Shown here: positions 53,301-64,000 of the stretch, piece after piece | Numbering within the stretch: position 1 is the first letter of the stretch | How the letters are laid out: every line of letters starts with the position of its first letter | From: Kryptolebias marmoratus | Lineage: Eukaryota; Chordata; Actinopteri; Cyprinodontiformes; Rivulidae | NCBI RefSeq assembly: GCF_001649575.2 | Contig: NC_051444.1 | Coordinates: forward strand, 24,771,444 to 24,835,443 | DNA: 64,000 nt | Reading direction: 5' to 3' | Position numbers and translations under genes: made by a program | The notes under the pieces: model-generated | What the model saw: the letters and a program-made list of their open reading frames with translations, nothing else | Told to the model about the DNA's origin: nothing | Databases searched by the model: none

Positions 53301-54732
53301 GCTTTTTACATTTGTCTTATTTTAGAAAACTTTAAATGCCAAGTTGTATTTGCAAGGTTTTTTCTACCAAAACAAGACAAAAACCTTGTGAGAAACAGTG
53401 TTTAGGTAGATACTTTTTTAAAGCATGAGGCTGTGGGGAATGCCATTATATCTCATTTTAAACCATTCTAAAGACAACAAATAATAAGACAATGTTTGAA
53501 GTCACAAACCTCTGCTGTCTGACCTGCGTTCATTCTCTGAGTTTTAACCTTCAGTTTGAGCGAGCCAAAGATGTCTACCTGCGGGCTTGTGAGCAGTCTC
53601 CATCATGTCTGACCTGGCTGGGCCTGGGGGCAGCCTGTTATCGGGTAAAAGTCCACTTTTGTGAACAAAGACAAAGTTTTTTTTTTTTTTTTTTTAGCTA
53701 CAGCAGACATGCTTCCAAAGAGGAGTCACAATGCATCTTAGCTTTGGGTTATTAGAAGGAACTGTGTTTTTGTTGGTGCAGTTGGAGGAGCTGCGTGTCG
53801 CCGAGGAAGCTTTGACTGTGGCCAACAATTTGAACATCGAGAATGCCGAGGTGTGGGCTTACCTGACTCTAATCTGCCTCAGGGTGAGGGATTATATTTC
53901 TCTAAAAAAACACACACACACAGAATCTATCACAGTTCAGGTTCTGCCTTTGTGGTTTTTATTTAACACTGATTAATATTTAATAGGTCAGGACCGACCA
54001 CTTAACGCCAGTTAACAAAATGGAGCTTTTATTTACACAAATAGAGCAAAGCTGATATGTCTGTGGAAAACACAAGGTTCCAAGAATATAACCAGAGTTA
54101 CCTAATAAGTTGAGATGGCATTAACGATCATAAAACATGTTTGATTAGAGTGAAGGGAGATCTTTGTTCCAGGCTAAGGTAAAGACTCTAGCCTTAGTCA
54201 TCAACATAAATATTCTCGTCTTCATTTTAGTACAGTTTTTTGTGTTGTTTTCTGCAGTGAGATCTGATCTCTTTGCTTCAAAAGTAAACTCGCGTTTAGC
54301 TTAACCCAAAGTTACCAAAGAAGCGTGCATCTCTTTAGAAACACACCCCCTAACCTGGGAGACAGCTTAACACTCTTTAATGCCTATAACTATCTGATTA
54401 ATCCCTTTGTTTTCAGTCTGGGCGACAAACAGATGCGGAGCAATGTCATAAATATGCAGTAAGGGTGAGTTTTTCCTTTTTTTAAACAAGGTGATTTTAA
54501 AAATAAGGATGGAGCAACGATTGACCCATTGTTTATGGTTGTTTTGTTGTTGTTCTTATATTAATGCCTGTATTACAGGCCTCATATGTAAGAAGTAAAT
54601 GTTGTAGTGATGATGCATCAGACCTTTGGTGATGCCTGAGATTCATCCTAGATGCTTAGTTTTCCAGTCTGTACCTTTGAAGATGTGGATAGAAACCATG
54701 CCTAGTTAGGTTGACACTGATCTCACAGCTCT

Positions 54733-54776
<44 letters not shown>

Positions 54777-55035
54777 AGAGACAACTTGGAGAATATCTGA
54801 ACAGTTTGGTTTGGAGTTGTTCTGCCGGTGCTTAAAAATAAAAAATACAATACTGTATTCTTTATTTTACATTTAAAAAAAAAACACTTGTCTCACAAGA
54901 ACTTAATTTTTTGTTTGTTTACAGTTCAACCTACAGGAATCATCACTTCTCAAGGAGATCACTGAGGTGAAGGATCAGCTGCGCTTCACTCCTCTTCAGT
55001 CTTGCTTCGAAACAAGCGCTGAAGGATCCGTTTAA
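41878..55035 (+). CDS. cfap70: CFAP70 (TTC18), cilia and flagella associated protein 70, complete
   Basis: This is an axonemal protein of motile cilia and flagella, linked in the literature to outer dynein arms and to central-apparatus scaffolding. Loss in man causes sperm-flagellum defects. Twenty-six plus-strand exons join into one frame of 3210 nt including the TAA at 55033-55035, giving 1069 residues against about 1120 in human. Homology to human CFAP70 runs end to end, from DIQITV near the N-terminus to LLKEI near the C-terminus. The ATG at 41878 is chosen because it starts exon 1 in frame and gives [19 protein letters not shown]; no in-frame ATG precedes it nearby. The C-terminal half is TPR-rich. 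All introns are GT-AG. The gene is divergent from ddb1 and convergent with tmem138. Exon coordinates are in the block entries. Confidence 0.96.
43370..43690 (-). mobile_element. possible LINE 3' tail
   Basis: The minus strand reads 'cctctgtgtgacaataaagg' then 'ttatttc', like the 3' ends of several fish LINEs. It lies in cfap70 intron 4 (43146-44223), which otherwise shows only AT-rich DNA. Confidence 0.35.
44221..44227 (+). other. NAGNAG tandem splice acceptor of cfap70 exon 5
   Basis: The acceptor reads cattCAGCAGccg. Use of the first or second AG adds or removes one glutamine without changing the frame. I placed the exon start at 44224 (first AG). Confidence 0.6.
47453..49540 (+). CDS. cfap70: CFAP70 exons 14-18, first TPR block
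   Basis: Coding segments: 47453-47635, 47714-47845, 47933-48061, 48325-48458, 49425-49540, covering residues 501-731. Exons 14-15 encode the conserved helical stretch before the TPRs ([34 protein letters not shown]). Exons 16-18 read as three tandem tetratricopeptide-type helix pairs: one around [14 protein letters not shown], one around [16 protein letters not shown], and one around [15 protein letters not shown] followed by [11 protein letters not shown]. Junction phases are consistent. TPR arrays are protein-interaction surfaces, here presumably for axonemal partners. Confidence 0.92.
48174..48203. repeat. (TA)n microsatellite
   Basis: Short TA tract, interrupted once, in the cfap70 intron between exons 16 and 17. 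Confidence 0.85.
48835..49155 (-). mobile_element. tRNA-derived SINE-like repeat
   Basis: On the minus strand the head (49155 downward) reads like a tRNA: a 'tggatcagtggttagag' A-box region and a 'gggtttgattcc' B-box region, the internal promoter of RNA polymerase III. The body carries a (GT)n and ends 'gactgtacttatacagg' complement-wise near 48845, a widespread fish repeat. It lies in cfap70 intron 17. Confidence 0.6.
50105..50235 (-). repeat. (ATCC)n with LINE-type tail
   Basis: About 21 ATCC units (50105-50190) followed by 'ttttctgtgcctgcttctct' then 'tctccgggtcacgggaagcg'. This is the usual look of a minus-strand LINE 3' end with expanded GGAT tail. It lies in cfap70 intron 18 (49541-50579). 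Confidence 0.75.
50580..55035 (+). CDS. cfap70: CFAP70 exons 19-26, linker and C-terminal TPR block
   Basis: Coding segments: 50580-50786, 51052-51194, 51456-51608, 53047-53208, 53555-53644, 53782-53883, 54417-54464, 54925-55035, covering residues 731-1069. Exons 19-20 form a strongly charged, acidic linker (rich in Glu, Asp and Lys) that is poorly conserved in sequence but present in mammals too. Exons 21-25 carry further TPR units: [56 protein letters not shown] followed by [11 protein letters not shown], and [20 protein letters not shown]. The last exon encodes a short helical tail and ends in TAA. The fish protein ends a few residues differently from the human one. Confidence 0.92.
51609..53046. 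other. cfap70 intron 21 without recognised elements
   Basis: Longest stretch in cfap70 without an identified element. AT-rich, no coding signal. Confidence 0.4.
54735..54775. repeat. (CA)n microsatellite
   Basis: About 20 CA units in the last intron of cfap70. Confidence 0.95.
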
Positions 55036-55207
55036 CCCGTATGTCAAAACACATTTATACGCACAGCACGGTATCTAAGTGAGCCATATTTCAGGACACG
55101 TCTTGTTGTATTTTATTTAAGGGAAACGTCATAAATTGAAGATGCTCACAGCAGAAATGAGTACGTGAAGTCATAAAAGTGAAACACTGATGTGTGTCGT
55201 GATTACA

Positions 55208-55219
55208 AATAAAAATAAA
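55208..55219 (+). terminator. poly(A) signals of cfap70
   Basis: Two abutting AATAAA hexamers (55208-55213 and 55214-55219) lie 173 bp after the cfap70 stop codon, a normal distance for a vertebrate 3' UTR. Confidence 0.6.
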
Positions 55220-56016
55220 CGCAGTGCAAAATGTGTCCGATGTGTATAAAACAACTGAAATAATAGTTACAAAATGTATTGTAACAACAGAAACAGAACA
55301 AAGGATAAAAAACTAACATTGTATATGAAGAGTCTATTAGCAATTAATAAGACATAGCAATGCTTGTATACCATTTTATAAAACCTTTAAATTACATTCT
55401 TTCAGGACTGTTTTACAGTAGATACACAGATAAGAAACATTGTTGTGTTTCTGGGATGAAGAAATTTTTACCTCCATGCCAAAAATGGATTTTGGTGTTA
55501 CATTTGCTAATACAAGCTCATTCGTGATTAAAAAGAGTCATAATTTTAATTTTATGTCTTCTCAATGAGTCTGTAATGTATTCTAATCTTTACGTTAGGT
55601 GTGACTGAAATAAATAGTTTTTATGTCACTTTTACTATTTCAAAAAAAATAAATACAACTAAAATACAAACTTTATGGGATATTTTTACCTAAAAAAAAC
55701 AAATAAAAATGAATGGAGCATCTTTCCATGTTTTGGCACAGTCCTTCAAGAGAATACATGGGATGTGGGTTTAGGATGTCAAGCAGATCAAACCCTCACA
55801 CGCTGCAGGAAACTCAACTCATTCACATTTGGAAATTCATTTTTCCAAGCCAAAATAACAACACCATTTTAAACGTTATCAAAACAGTTTATTTTCGCCT
55901 TAAAAAAAAAAAAAACGAGAACTAAACTGGCCGGAGAACATTTATGGGTCATTTTTTACATGGCTTTTTTTTAAACTCTGGCTCTGTGGTGTTTTTATCC
56001 TCTGCCCTCAGCGAGA
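55220..56016. other. convergent 3' region between cfap70 and tmem138
   Basis: About 800 bp of AT-rich DNA between the cfap70 poly(A) signals and the tmem138 stop codon. A TTTATT at 55888-55893, read as AATAAA on the minus strand, lies about 125 bp past the tmem138 stop and is the best candidate poly(A) signal for that gene. No other gene is visible. Confidence 0.5.
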
Positions 56017-58725
56017 TCACTGTACGACCCGAGCAAAAACGTCTCGCAGCCACGGGGAATCCTCGTAGAGACGAGGGTCACCCAGACATTCTGAGGTCCT
56101 CTTGTAGAAGTAGTAGTACAAAACAGAAGCTAAAAAGAAAGAAAAGAACAGGAAACTTCATTAGGGAGGGTTATACTTATACTGAAGGGTTAAAATATTA
56201 CAATTCTTACAGTTAAGCTAAAAATCGTCTAAGCTCATCACTGTGGCAGTTTGGCGTGTTGTTAATAATCAAATTGTAGCATCTCTTGTAGTGGCTTCTT
56301 CAGACTGTAAAATACACAGGCCGTAAAACTGGAAATCCCAACTAGCAGCTAAAACTAAATCAAAACGTGAAACTCAGCCTGACACAGCCTGAAGTGTGAT
56401 TATATAAAAAATAAAAAATAAAGATTTTTACATTTATGACTGATGTATGACGGGTTTCAAGTAGGAGCCAAAACAAAGAGAGAAATTAGAGATGGCTTCT
56501 CAGAAAAGGGATCACCTGCTGAAAACGCCACCCAAACGCAAATCCCTTCATCCGCTAATGAGCTTATACCAGTTTGAGATCACAACCACATGGGGATGTG
56601 TTTATTCCGCAGTCTGGAGAAGAGAAAGGACTAACTCACTCACAACAACACTACCAGAAAACCTTAATTCTGTCTTCAGTGACCTGTAGAGATTAAAAGC
56701 AAGTGTGACGACCACTATGCTATTTTAATAATGCAAAGCTGTCAGTACAAGCACTTTTGGCAATATTAGAAAGTGGTAAAGTCAAAATTTAGAGGCAGGC
56801 AGACTGATTGTGTTGTTTATTATTCAAATGAGAATAATTATTGCACTTTGAAGAAGCTCTCTCTCTTGTAAAATAGTCCTAATTAGAAGGGAACGTCTCT
56901 TATGTGTTGCGCCTTTTTTTTTTTTTTACAGGTGAGAAAAAAGACCAAAGTTTTGTTGTTGTTTTTGTTTGTTTTCAAAGCTAATAGGTCACTTATATTT
57001 CATAACCCCTGTTCAGACCCTGCATTAACATCTGCCCTGGGTGACTCGATTGCAAGTGGACGAAAAGGTTCTTCACGATCGGATGAAAATTACATCATCT
57101 GAGCGACAAACGGTGTGACAGCAGGTCGGCGGATGGTTCTGTAAAAAACTGCAGTACATTCAGAAATGTGAACTGCAATATTATTTTGACATTAATGTGG
57201 TTCGGAGCCATTCGAGTTGACTTTTTTTGTTGCTTTCCCGCGATGAGCTCAATAAGATAAAAGCTGCAATATGATCGAAGCATAACACAATAATCAGCAT
57301 TTTCACAAAGCTCAGTGTCAGAGGATTTTAACTTGTAAAACTCTGCTCTGCTCTCTTAAAACAAAACAAAAAACAAACACATTTTGCAGCATTCTTCAAT
57401 CAACTCTGATTATTAAAATCCCAACAAAACAGGCATTTCTGTTGAGAGGGATCCCTATAAACAGTTTATTAAAACGTCTAGCCAAAAGACACAGAGCAAA
57501 CAAAAACACTATCTTCTAAACATTCCTGAGGACAACTGAGAATGCTGACGTCCAGAAAACTCCGCTGCTTGTGTGGGACAGGACCTATATCTTAGCTCAG
57601 GACGGATCGTGTTCAGACTACCAAACATAGGCAGATAAAAGGAGTCCAGACCACCTTAGGAGCTGAAAACATTTTTAATGCGCGCTGAGGTATTTCACAG
57701 CTGTATGAAGCAACACCTGAATGCAAGGCCCGAACCATAGTTCTCTTTGAACTGAAGACTTATCACATATAAAATGCAAATGTATCTAATCAGTTGCAAG
57801 CGTCTGTGAAATTAATCAAAACTCCTGTGAAGGAGAATAAACCGCCGTATTGCAGCTTCTGTTTTCTGACACAAGACAGGTGTCTTTTCACTTCCTTCAT
57901 AGTGAGAACGGATACGTCCAGTTGTCAAAACAAATATATGGAAATAAGTAAAAAAAAAAGTCATCTCACCAGCTCTTTGGAACATGAACAGCACCTGAAG
58001 GCCGTCCGTCCAAACAAACCGGTTGATGTACAGCCAGCGCAGATTCTGACAAGAATGTGTAGAAAACCACAATGATCACACATTTAAATTGAAAACATAT
58101 ACAGTTAAGGGTTAAAAACAACTTATACATAAACAACTATTGTTATACACAACTGCTGTCTTGTTTTTTTCTTTTAGAAAAAATGAAATGAACACCATTC
58201 TTTCAGAAGGTTTTCTACAACTATGCTAAAGACATAGAGCACGTGTACCACGAGCCAGGAGTGGAGGATGATGCTGAAGATCAGGTAGAGAGCGGAGAGC
58301 ATTAGCAGGGCCCGAAAGCGCTCCAGCAGAACGGCCACCAGGCCAACCTGAAACACGTAGGTGTTGAACAGCATCAGCAGAACGATGATCACGTTAAACA
58401 AGATGCAAATGTCCTGCATGCTGTTGAAGAAAAAGAGAAAAAAACAACATATAAGTAGCAGACACGGAAATAGAAAGTCGACACAGTTCCCTTTTTTTTT
58501 TTCATGTCAGCTCCAGACCTAAGTGCACTATTTTTTAACCTCTGCAATGTTTTACCCTGGAGCTAGAGAAGACTTTAGGCTGAGCAGTGCGACTCACATG
58601 AAAAGTACCAGCTGCACAGCCGGTTCAGTCCTCAGCAGCTCGCTGAAGGAGTTGACGAAGAGGTCAAAGGAGAGCAGGCTGAGCTGAATCAGTAACACCA
58701 GGGAGTAGTTGCTGGTGTGGAGCTT
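56017..58725 (-). CDS. tmem138: TMEM138, ciliary transition-zone membrane protein; canonical start codon is AAG
   Basis: TMEM138 is a small four-pass membrane protein needed for ciliogenesis. Human mutations cause Joubert syndrome 16. Coding segments in transcript order: 58598-58725, 58249-58420, 57970-58045, 56017-56129, joining in frame to 162 codons and a TGA, the same length as human. Landmarks are [20 protein letters not shown] (first helix), [26 protein letters not shown] (second helix), [20 protein letters not shown] (third helix), [16 protein letters not shown] (fourth-helix region), then YFYKRT and [15 protein letters not shown]. Where vertebrates start Met-Leu-Gln-Thr-Ser-Asn, this sequence has AAG CTC CAC ACC AGC AAC, so the usual initiator is lysine. 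Reading back in frame there is no ATG before a TAA at 58795-58797. Translation must start on a spliced upstream exon or a near-cognate codon such as TTG 58777-58779, unless this base is an error. The identity is certain; the start is not. Confidence 0.93.
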
Positions 58726-59353
58726 CTCCGGCACCAAGGCCGGATGCCCCGGTGCGTCGTGGTTCCACTGTGGATCCAAGGCTGCGCTGCGCTCTTAGTC
58801 ACGCCACAGAGAAACATTAACCTGCGTGCGACAGGCTTGACAGTTTGGATGCCTTGGGGAAGGGATTCAGACACCCCCGAGTACCCAAATGCAGGTGACA
58901 TGTGCTAAATGCATGTTCAAATGAATAGGTTTGTTTTGTAAAGAACTAAAATACTCCCGAAATGTGAACCAGGGCCCGATTTAGAGAGGAGCTGCCAGGA
59001 AGCTGGAGGTGTCAACATGTTCCTGTTGATTTTTATAGATCCTACATAAACAGATGGGGAAGCACAGAGCGGTCTGTGGAGGTTCATATCAACACTGGTG
59101 ACAGGCTGGTTCTCTGGCAGTACAGATCCTGTGTAAAAACAAATCAAACACGTTAGTATTCTGCTGCAACACATCATGCTGAAAAGAGTTAATCATTGTC
59201 TCGAGCAAGTCTTATTCTGTTTAGGATTTAAACAGAAATTATATTAAACATGTGCTTTTGACTTAGTTTGTTATGTGGACTTTGGACAGTCCACACAAAG
59301 GGACCTATGCATCCCTATATATTTTTTAGCATAGATTAAAGAGGGAAAGCATG
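58726..59353 (-). other. upstream region of tmem138
   Basis: This should contain the tmem138 promoter and any 5' exon. I could not identify a convincing first exon, an in-frame ATG or an X-box. In-frame TTG codons lie between the TAA at 58795-58797 and the AAG at 58723-58725. Possible AG acceptors on the minus strand lie between about 58770 and 58797. Confidence 0.4.
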
Positions 59354-60524
59354 TGTAAAAATGTAAATAATAACAGATTGCAATGATTTATAAATCTCAT
59401 AAACCCATATTTTATTCACAATGGAACACAGTAAACATATCAAATGTTTAACCTAGAAAAAGAAACTAAAAAAAAAACAAATACTTTTAAATTTGATAGC
59501 AGCAACATATCTTAAAAAAGTTAAGATGGGCTGTAAAATTAAGTGGTCTGAATAGGAAACAGCTGGAAGAGCATTTTTCAACTAATTAGGTTAATTGGCA
59601 AAATGTCAGTAAGAGGACTGGGTAGAAAAAGTGCATTTTAGAGAAGCTGAGTCTCTCAGAAGTAAAATGGGCAAATTCAACAATTTCAGAATACTCATCT
59701 TCCTCAGAAAATTGGAAAGACTTTGATGTCCTACTGTCAACAGTGTATAATATCATCAAAAGATTTCAAGACTTTGGAGAAGTCTCTGCTCAGAGGACAA
59801 GGCTAAAAGTCAATATTGGATGTCTGTGATCTTTGGGCCCTCTGGCAGCTCTGCATTAAAAACAGGTCTGATTTTTGCTGGACATCACTGCGTGGGCTCA
59901 GGAACACTTCCACAAATCATTGTCTGTAAACACGGTGCTGGTTAAAGCTCTATCATGCGAAGAAAAAGCCAGAAATGCTGTCATCTTCTCTGGGCCAAAG
60001 CTCATTTAAAATGGACTGAGGCAAAATTGAAAACTGTTCTATGGTCAGACATCAAATTTTGAAATTCTTTTTGGCTACCACAAATACAACAGCCTTCATA
60101 ACTTCAGAGGAAAAGGACCACCTGGCCTTTTATCAGTGCACAGTTCCAAAGTCTACCTCTGATGGTATGGGGGTGCCTGGAAAGGCCCCACCAATGGGAG
60201 GAAAGTATCTACAGGTTTTAAAACAACACATCCAGACAATATCTTTTTCAGGGAAGGTCTTGCATTTTTCAGCAAGACAATCACAAGACTGCATCCATTA
60301 CAACAACACGGCTTCATAGGAGAAGAGTCCAGGTGCTGAACTGACCTGCCTGCAGTTCAGACCTCTCATCAATTGAAAATATTTGGCACATCATGAAACA
60401 AAGAATCCAGCAAAGACCCAGAACTGCTGAAAAGCTAGACTCCTCCATCAGACAAGAATGCGACAACATTCCCTCCAAAACCTGAAACATGGCCCTGTCC
60501 CAACTTGTTTGAGATGTGTTGAGA
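59354..60524 (+). mobile_element. Tc1/mariner-like transposon, degenerate and 3'-truncated
   Basis: Same family as 22030-23500: it starts near 'tgcaatgatttataaatctc' followed by 'ataaacccatattttattca', and carries the decayed transposase region (for example 'tctgatggtatgggggtgcc' and 'ttcagcaagacaatcacaag'). It ends after 'ccctgtcccaacttgtttga'. The right terminal repeat is missing and LINE sequence follows directly. Confidence 0.8.
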
Positions 60525-60525
60525 T

Positions 60526-60715
60526 AGATTTAAACTCGGTCGGCATCCTCCTTTCACCCACCTCCTCAATGGGGTTTCAGAGAACAGTCCAGGACAGAGC
60601 CACTGAGCTCCCACTGCCACAACACCACACACAGGACAGCTGAGGTCCTTAACGGTGTCCCATACGCTCCAAAAGACCTCAGTCTTCTCAGCAGGCGGAG
60701 AAGACTTTGGCCTTT
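60526..60715 (-). mobile_element. LINE reverse-transcriptase fragment
   Basis: The minus strand reads like a deleted LINE ORF C-terminus: 'gagaagactgaggtcttttg', 'ggctctgtcctggactgttc' and 'ggtgggtgaaaggaggatgc'. Short and rearranged. Confidence 0.5.
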
Positions 60716-63700
60716 ATTTTTTGTGTGGGTTTACATGCAGCAAAACCGTACATAGCCTTTAAATCCTCCAAAACAAGATTAAAATCCAAGTAACTGAACT
60801 CAACACCAAGGTAATATGAAATCAGATTTTACCATCCAACAACTTCTCTTGTCAAGTGAGCATCCGTCTTTTCATTACTAAACAAAAGAAGCTGTTTAAA
60901 CGTGAATGGTATATTGTGTATCTTTGCCTTGGCTTCTCCGACGAGGTCCGATCACGCCCTCACGCAGGCTCCATCACAATGACACCTGCTGGATCCTCTC
61001 ACAAACCTTCGTGTTTAAAGCTCAGCACAGCCGCGACAGGTGTGGGAAAGATTAGGGCTACTTCTAAACACTGGGCCATCGACCGGGAGAAAGCTAAATC
61101 TGTCCCACTCAGACCTGAGGTCAGTGGGCCGACTTCCTTCTTTGCAAAAAAATAAATAAATAAATAGATTCACAATGCATTTAAAAAACAAACAACAACA
61201 ACAACAAAAAAAGAAACAACTAGTGAGTTTGAAGCATTTTGTTCAAGGTTTTCCACCTCTGCCGTTCCATATCAGAGCTAGACAAACACCTACTTGTCGT
61301 AAACTAAAGTCTTTAATCTAAAATGTACTTGTTTGTCTGACATTCTTTCTTATCAGTGTAACATAAAGAGCCATTGTTGTTATAATTGTTCTCTCAGCTC
61401 GTAGTTCTTAGTGCTGCACGCCCAGCATAAGCTTCTTAGAAACTTGACGCTTGATGCTTTACACTTAAAACAACAAGTAAACATCTACAATTTACTGTTC
61501 CAGAAAAAAAAAAAAAAAACAGCTACCATTGTCAAACTGCTGCCAAATGACAAACCTGTGGACGGGGCTTCATTTCAGCAGCTGAAGCTTTTTGGGTCTC
61601 TTCAAGCAGACTGACAGCTTCTCCTCTTCTAACAGCTCTTATCCCTTCTCCTCTGTAATAAACACGCAGCAGATTTGTGCTGTGAACTGTGTTCGTTTAC
61701 GCAGACTTCAGTAGCAGCACATGATAAATTAATGCTTAATGTTTGGAAGAGTTGGGTAGTTTGGGTGGTTTGTAAGAGAATGGGATCAGCAGGCTGTTTC
61801 AAAGCCCTGTCAGATTTTGGTTTTGGCCCTAAATGTTCCCATTGCGTTGCCTATTTTTTTTTCTTTTTACATTCTGAATTTAAAATGAAATGACTCTTTT
61901 ATTTCCCTTTAAGTGCCCTGATTACAACTCTTATAAACCTGAGGGAGCTTTTCCCAGGACCTTTTAGTAACATTTCTATTCAAGATTACGGTAATTCCTC
62001 TCGGAAAGATGAGAGGGAGTAGAGCTAGAGAGAAACTGTTGCCATCTGGTGGTAAATGTGTGTTACTACACACACAGAAAAGCTGCTGAACCAACAACAT
62101 CCATTGAAAAATTGTCATCTTAATGTCCTGCCTTATATTTGTGAGTGGTTATCTAATTGTTTTATATGAATTTGCACACAATTTTAAAATCAAACACTTA
62201 GTAAAAGAGTAAAACCAGTTTCTGTGCAGTTATGGAAAACTGAGGGTCAGCATGGATTGAATCTAAAGTTGTCTGGTTTTGTTAAATGTTAAATAAACGA
62301 GCAACTCAACCCATGATTCACTGTAATATGTTTTGCTTCTTAGGTCACCAGGTCAGTCCTGGAAGTGTCAAATATTAGGAAGTTAAATATAAGGTAAATA
62401 TAAAGTAAAAATCTTAACCTCAATCCTTCCTAAAACCAACAGATAATGATCATTATCTGTATCAGTAATACTTTTAGTTTTCATTTCAGGTGCTGTAAAA
62501 GAAAGTTATATTAAAAGAAAAGCTTTCAGATGAATCACAGGAACAGAAAAAAGTTACCTTGTTTAACAGATCTGTATTTATACATTTCATTTGAAATATT
62601 TTCAATATTTTATTGTAGGACTTATTTAACACAGTAGTTTGATATGACTTTGAGGGATTTGAGAAGATAAACCCTGATTTGCAGTTATAACTTTGGTAAT
62701 AACGTGTTATTTTTTGTGTATTTGAAATGTCAAAGTGCTCAGTTACAGGTAAACAGTGCTATTTTGTTAATCTACAGTAGAAATGTGCAATAAAAAAAAA
62801 TCTCTGGAATGTAGGTTTTTGATAACAGCTCTGTACCAGCCTTATGAAGTCACGTGGAGCTTTTCCAACATTCCTCTCATCCAGCTGCTTGTGTTGAGCT
62901 TTCTGCTGTGATGAGTCCCTGGCCTGCTGGGAAACAGCTGATGGTATCTCTGACTTCTGACCATCAATTTACAGAAACACTTTTTACAATTTTCAGTTCA
63001 GTCCAGAAGAGATAATGTGTTATAGTAACCACAACAGTTTAAAGGTCAAATGAAATAAAATATAAAAATAATGGGTTTTCATGTTTTTCTTTTAGGCTCA
63101 TTTCTCGGATTTAAAAAGTTAAAGACTTGATTTTAGAGTCTTTGTGTAAAGATCCTGCAGTGGGGTAAGTGTTACCTCCTTGGTTGGTGCTGAGGAAGTT
63201 ATTATCTCAGTGTTTATCTGTGAAAATGGAGGCAGAAGAAGAAGAAGAAGAAGAAGAAGAAGAAGCAAGTTTTGTTAACAGGAAAATCTTTTTTTTTTGG
63301 GTAATGCCTTTGGGAATTCGAGCCCCACATGTCACAAGGGGAAGCCCCGAGCTTTACAATGATGTCACACAGTCTTTTTGCTTGGATTCTGACTGAATCG
63401 CCTGCAGTGAAATCATCCAAAACAGTTATTACTGCCAGATCTGATCAGGGCCCACATGCTCACCTTTGCTTGATCCGGGTTGGCACTGATCTGGAGTCCA
63501 CCTACTTTGACTATAACACTTCAGCTAATTTCGGTCATCTTTGCGGTTTTCGTTGCAGCGGTTTTACCAGGAACCATTTTTGTCGAATGGACCTTTTTCA
63601 CTAAACAACAACAATCATGTTGTTGTTGTTGTTGTTTTTAATTCTCACAAGGCACAGCACAGTTAGCAGAGTAGCAGTACAGCTGATCCCTTCATCAAGT

Positions 63701-64000
63701 AAGAAAGACCTAAAAAGTACAAAGCTGCGGGAAGTTCAACCCTGAGGAAACCCTAACCCTAGCCCTGGGCCAAAAGGCAGAGGGTGCTGTAGGACCCCCC
63801 AATGAACGTTCATATTTAGATCAAACAACATGCACAGGCAGTTTGCATTTGACTGCATATATTCGGTATTATAATATCATAATATAATATGCACCCCCCA
63901 ACTCCAACACATTCCCACGAATATGACAGAGCACTTATTGTTTCACTCTCTTTTTAATCACTTTTTCTTTATATTATTTATAGTTTGCTGTTTGTAAGTG
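60716..64000. other. intergenic DNA right of tmem138
   Basis: I found no convincing exon. Notable low-complexity items are (CAA)n near 61192-61208, (GAA)n at 63234-63265, and a CAA/TTG inverted repeat around 63603-63637 that can form a hairpin. Short ORFs here match nothing I recognise. Confidence 0.4.
63234..63265. repeat. (GAA)n microsatellite
   Basis: About ten GAA/AGA trinucleotides. The glutamate-rich short ORF it creates is not considered a gene. Confidence 0.9.

Noticed and set aside
58689..58901. Minus-strand frame starting with ATG upstream of tmem138 as the source of its N-terminus
   Set aside because: It is out of frame with tmem138 and resembles nothing known. Joining it would need an unsupported frameshift.
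60041..60319. 92-codon plus-strand ORF as a gene
   Set aside because: It is decayed transposase sequence of the second Tc1-like element.
63169..63604. Two overlapping short ORFs near the right end
   Set aside because: One depends on the (GAA)n tract and neither shows homology I recognise or clear splice context.

Overview
The window is vertebrate nuclear DNA, almost certainly from a teleost fish. It holds three multi-exon genes with GT-AG introns, CA and ATCC microsatellites, and many fish-type hAT, Tc1/mariner, MITE, LINE and SINE fossils. There is no prokaryotic gene organisation.

Layout. (1) Positions 1093-41432, minus strand: ddb1, the damage-specific DNA-binding protein 1 subunit of CUL4-type ubiquitin ligases. 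I could join 21 coding exons in one open frame encoding residues 1-887. The remaining roughly 250 C-terminal residues lie beyond the left edge. (2) Positions 41433-41877: a short CpG-containing bidirectional promoter with a strong RFX-type X-box at 41804-41817. (3) Positions 41878-55035, plus strand: cfap70 (ttc18), complete in 26 coding exons and 1069 residues, a TPR protein of motile cilia. (4) Positions 56017-58725, minus strand: tmem138, a four-helix ciliary transition-zone protein in 4 coding exons, convergent with cfap70. Its conserved initiator ATG is AAG here and no in-frame ATG precedes it. (5) Positions 59200-64000: intergenic DNA with a Tc1-like fossil and LINE debris. I found no gene there.

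The ddb1 introns carry most of the repeats. These include a dispersed family of at least six copies built of internally repeated modules. Two copies are interrupted by hAT elements with recognisable 8-bp target duplications, and a third by a 529-bp inverted-repeat MITE. There is also an 890-bp minisatellite with a 520-bp higher-order repeat, and an assembly gap (27022-27811) inside one hAT element.

How the genes relate: ddb1 and cfap70 are divergent and may share a promoter, whose X-box fits ciliary regulation of cfap70. cfap70 and tmem138 are both cilium genes sitting tail to tail. I did not find a novel molecular system. The most interesting points are the missing tmem138 start codon, the X-box promoter, the ciliary gene clustering, and the nested repeat family.
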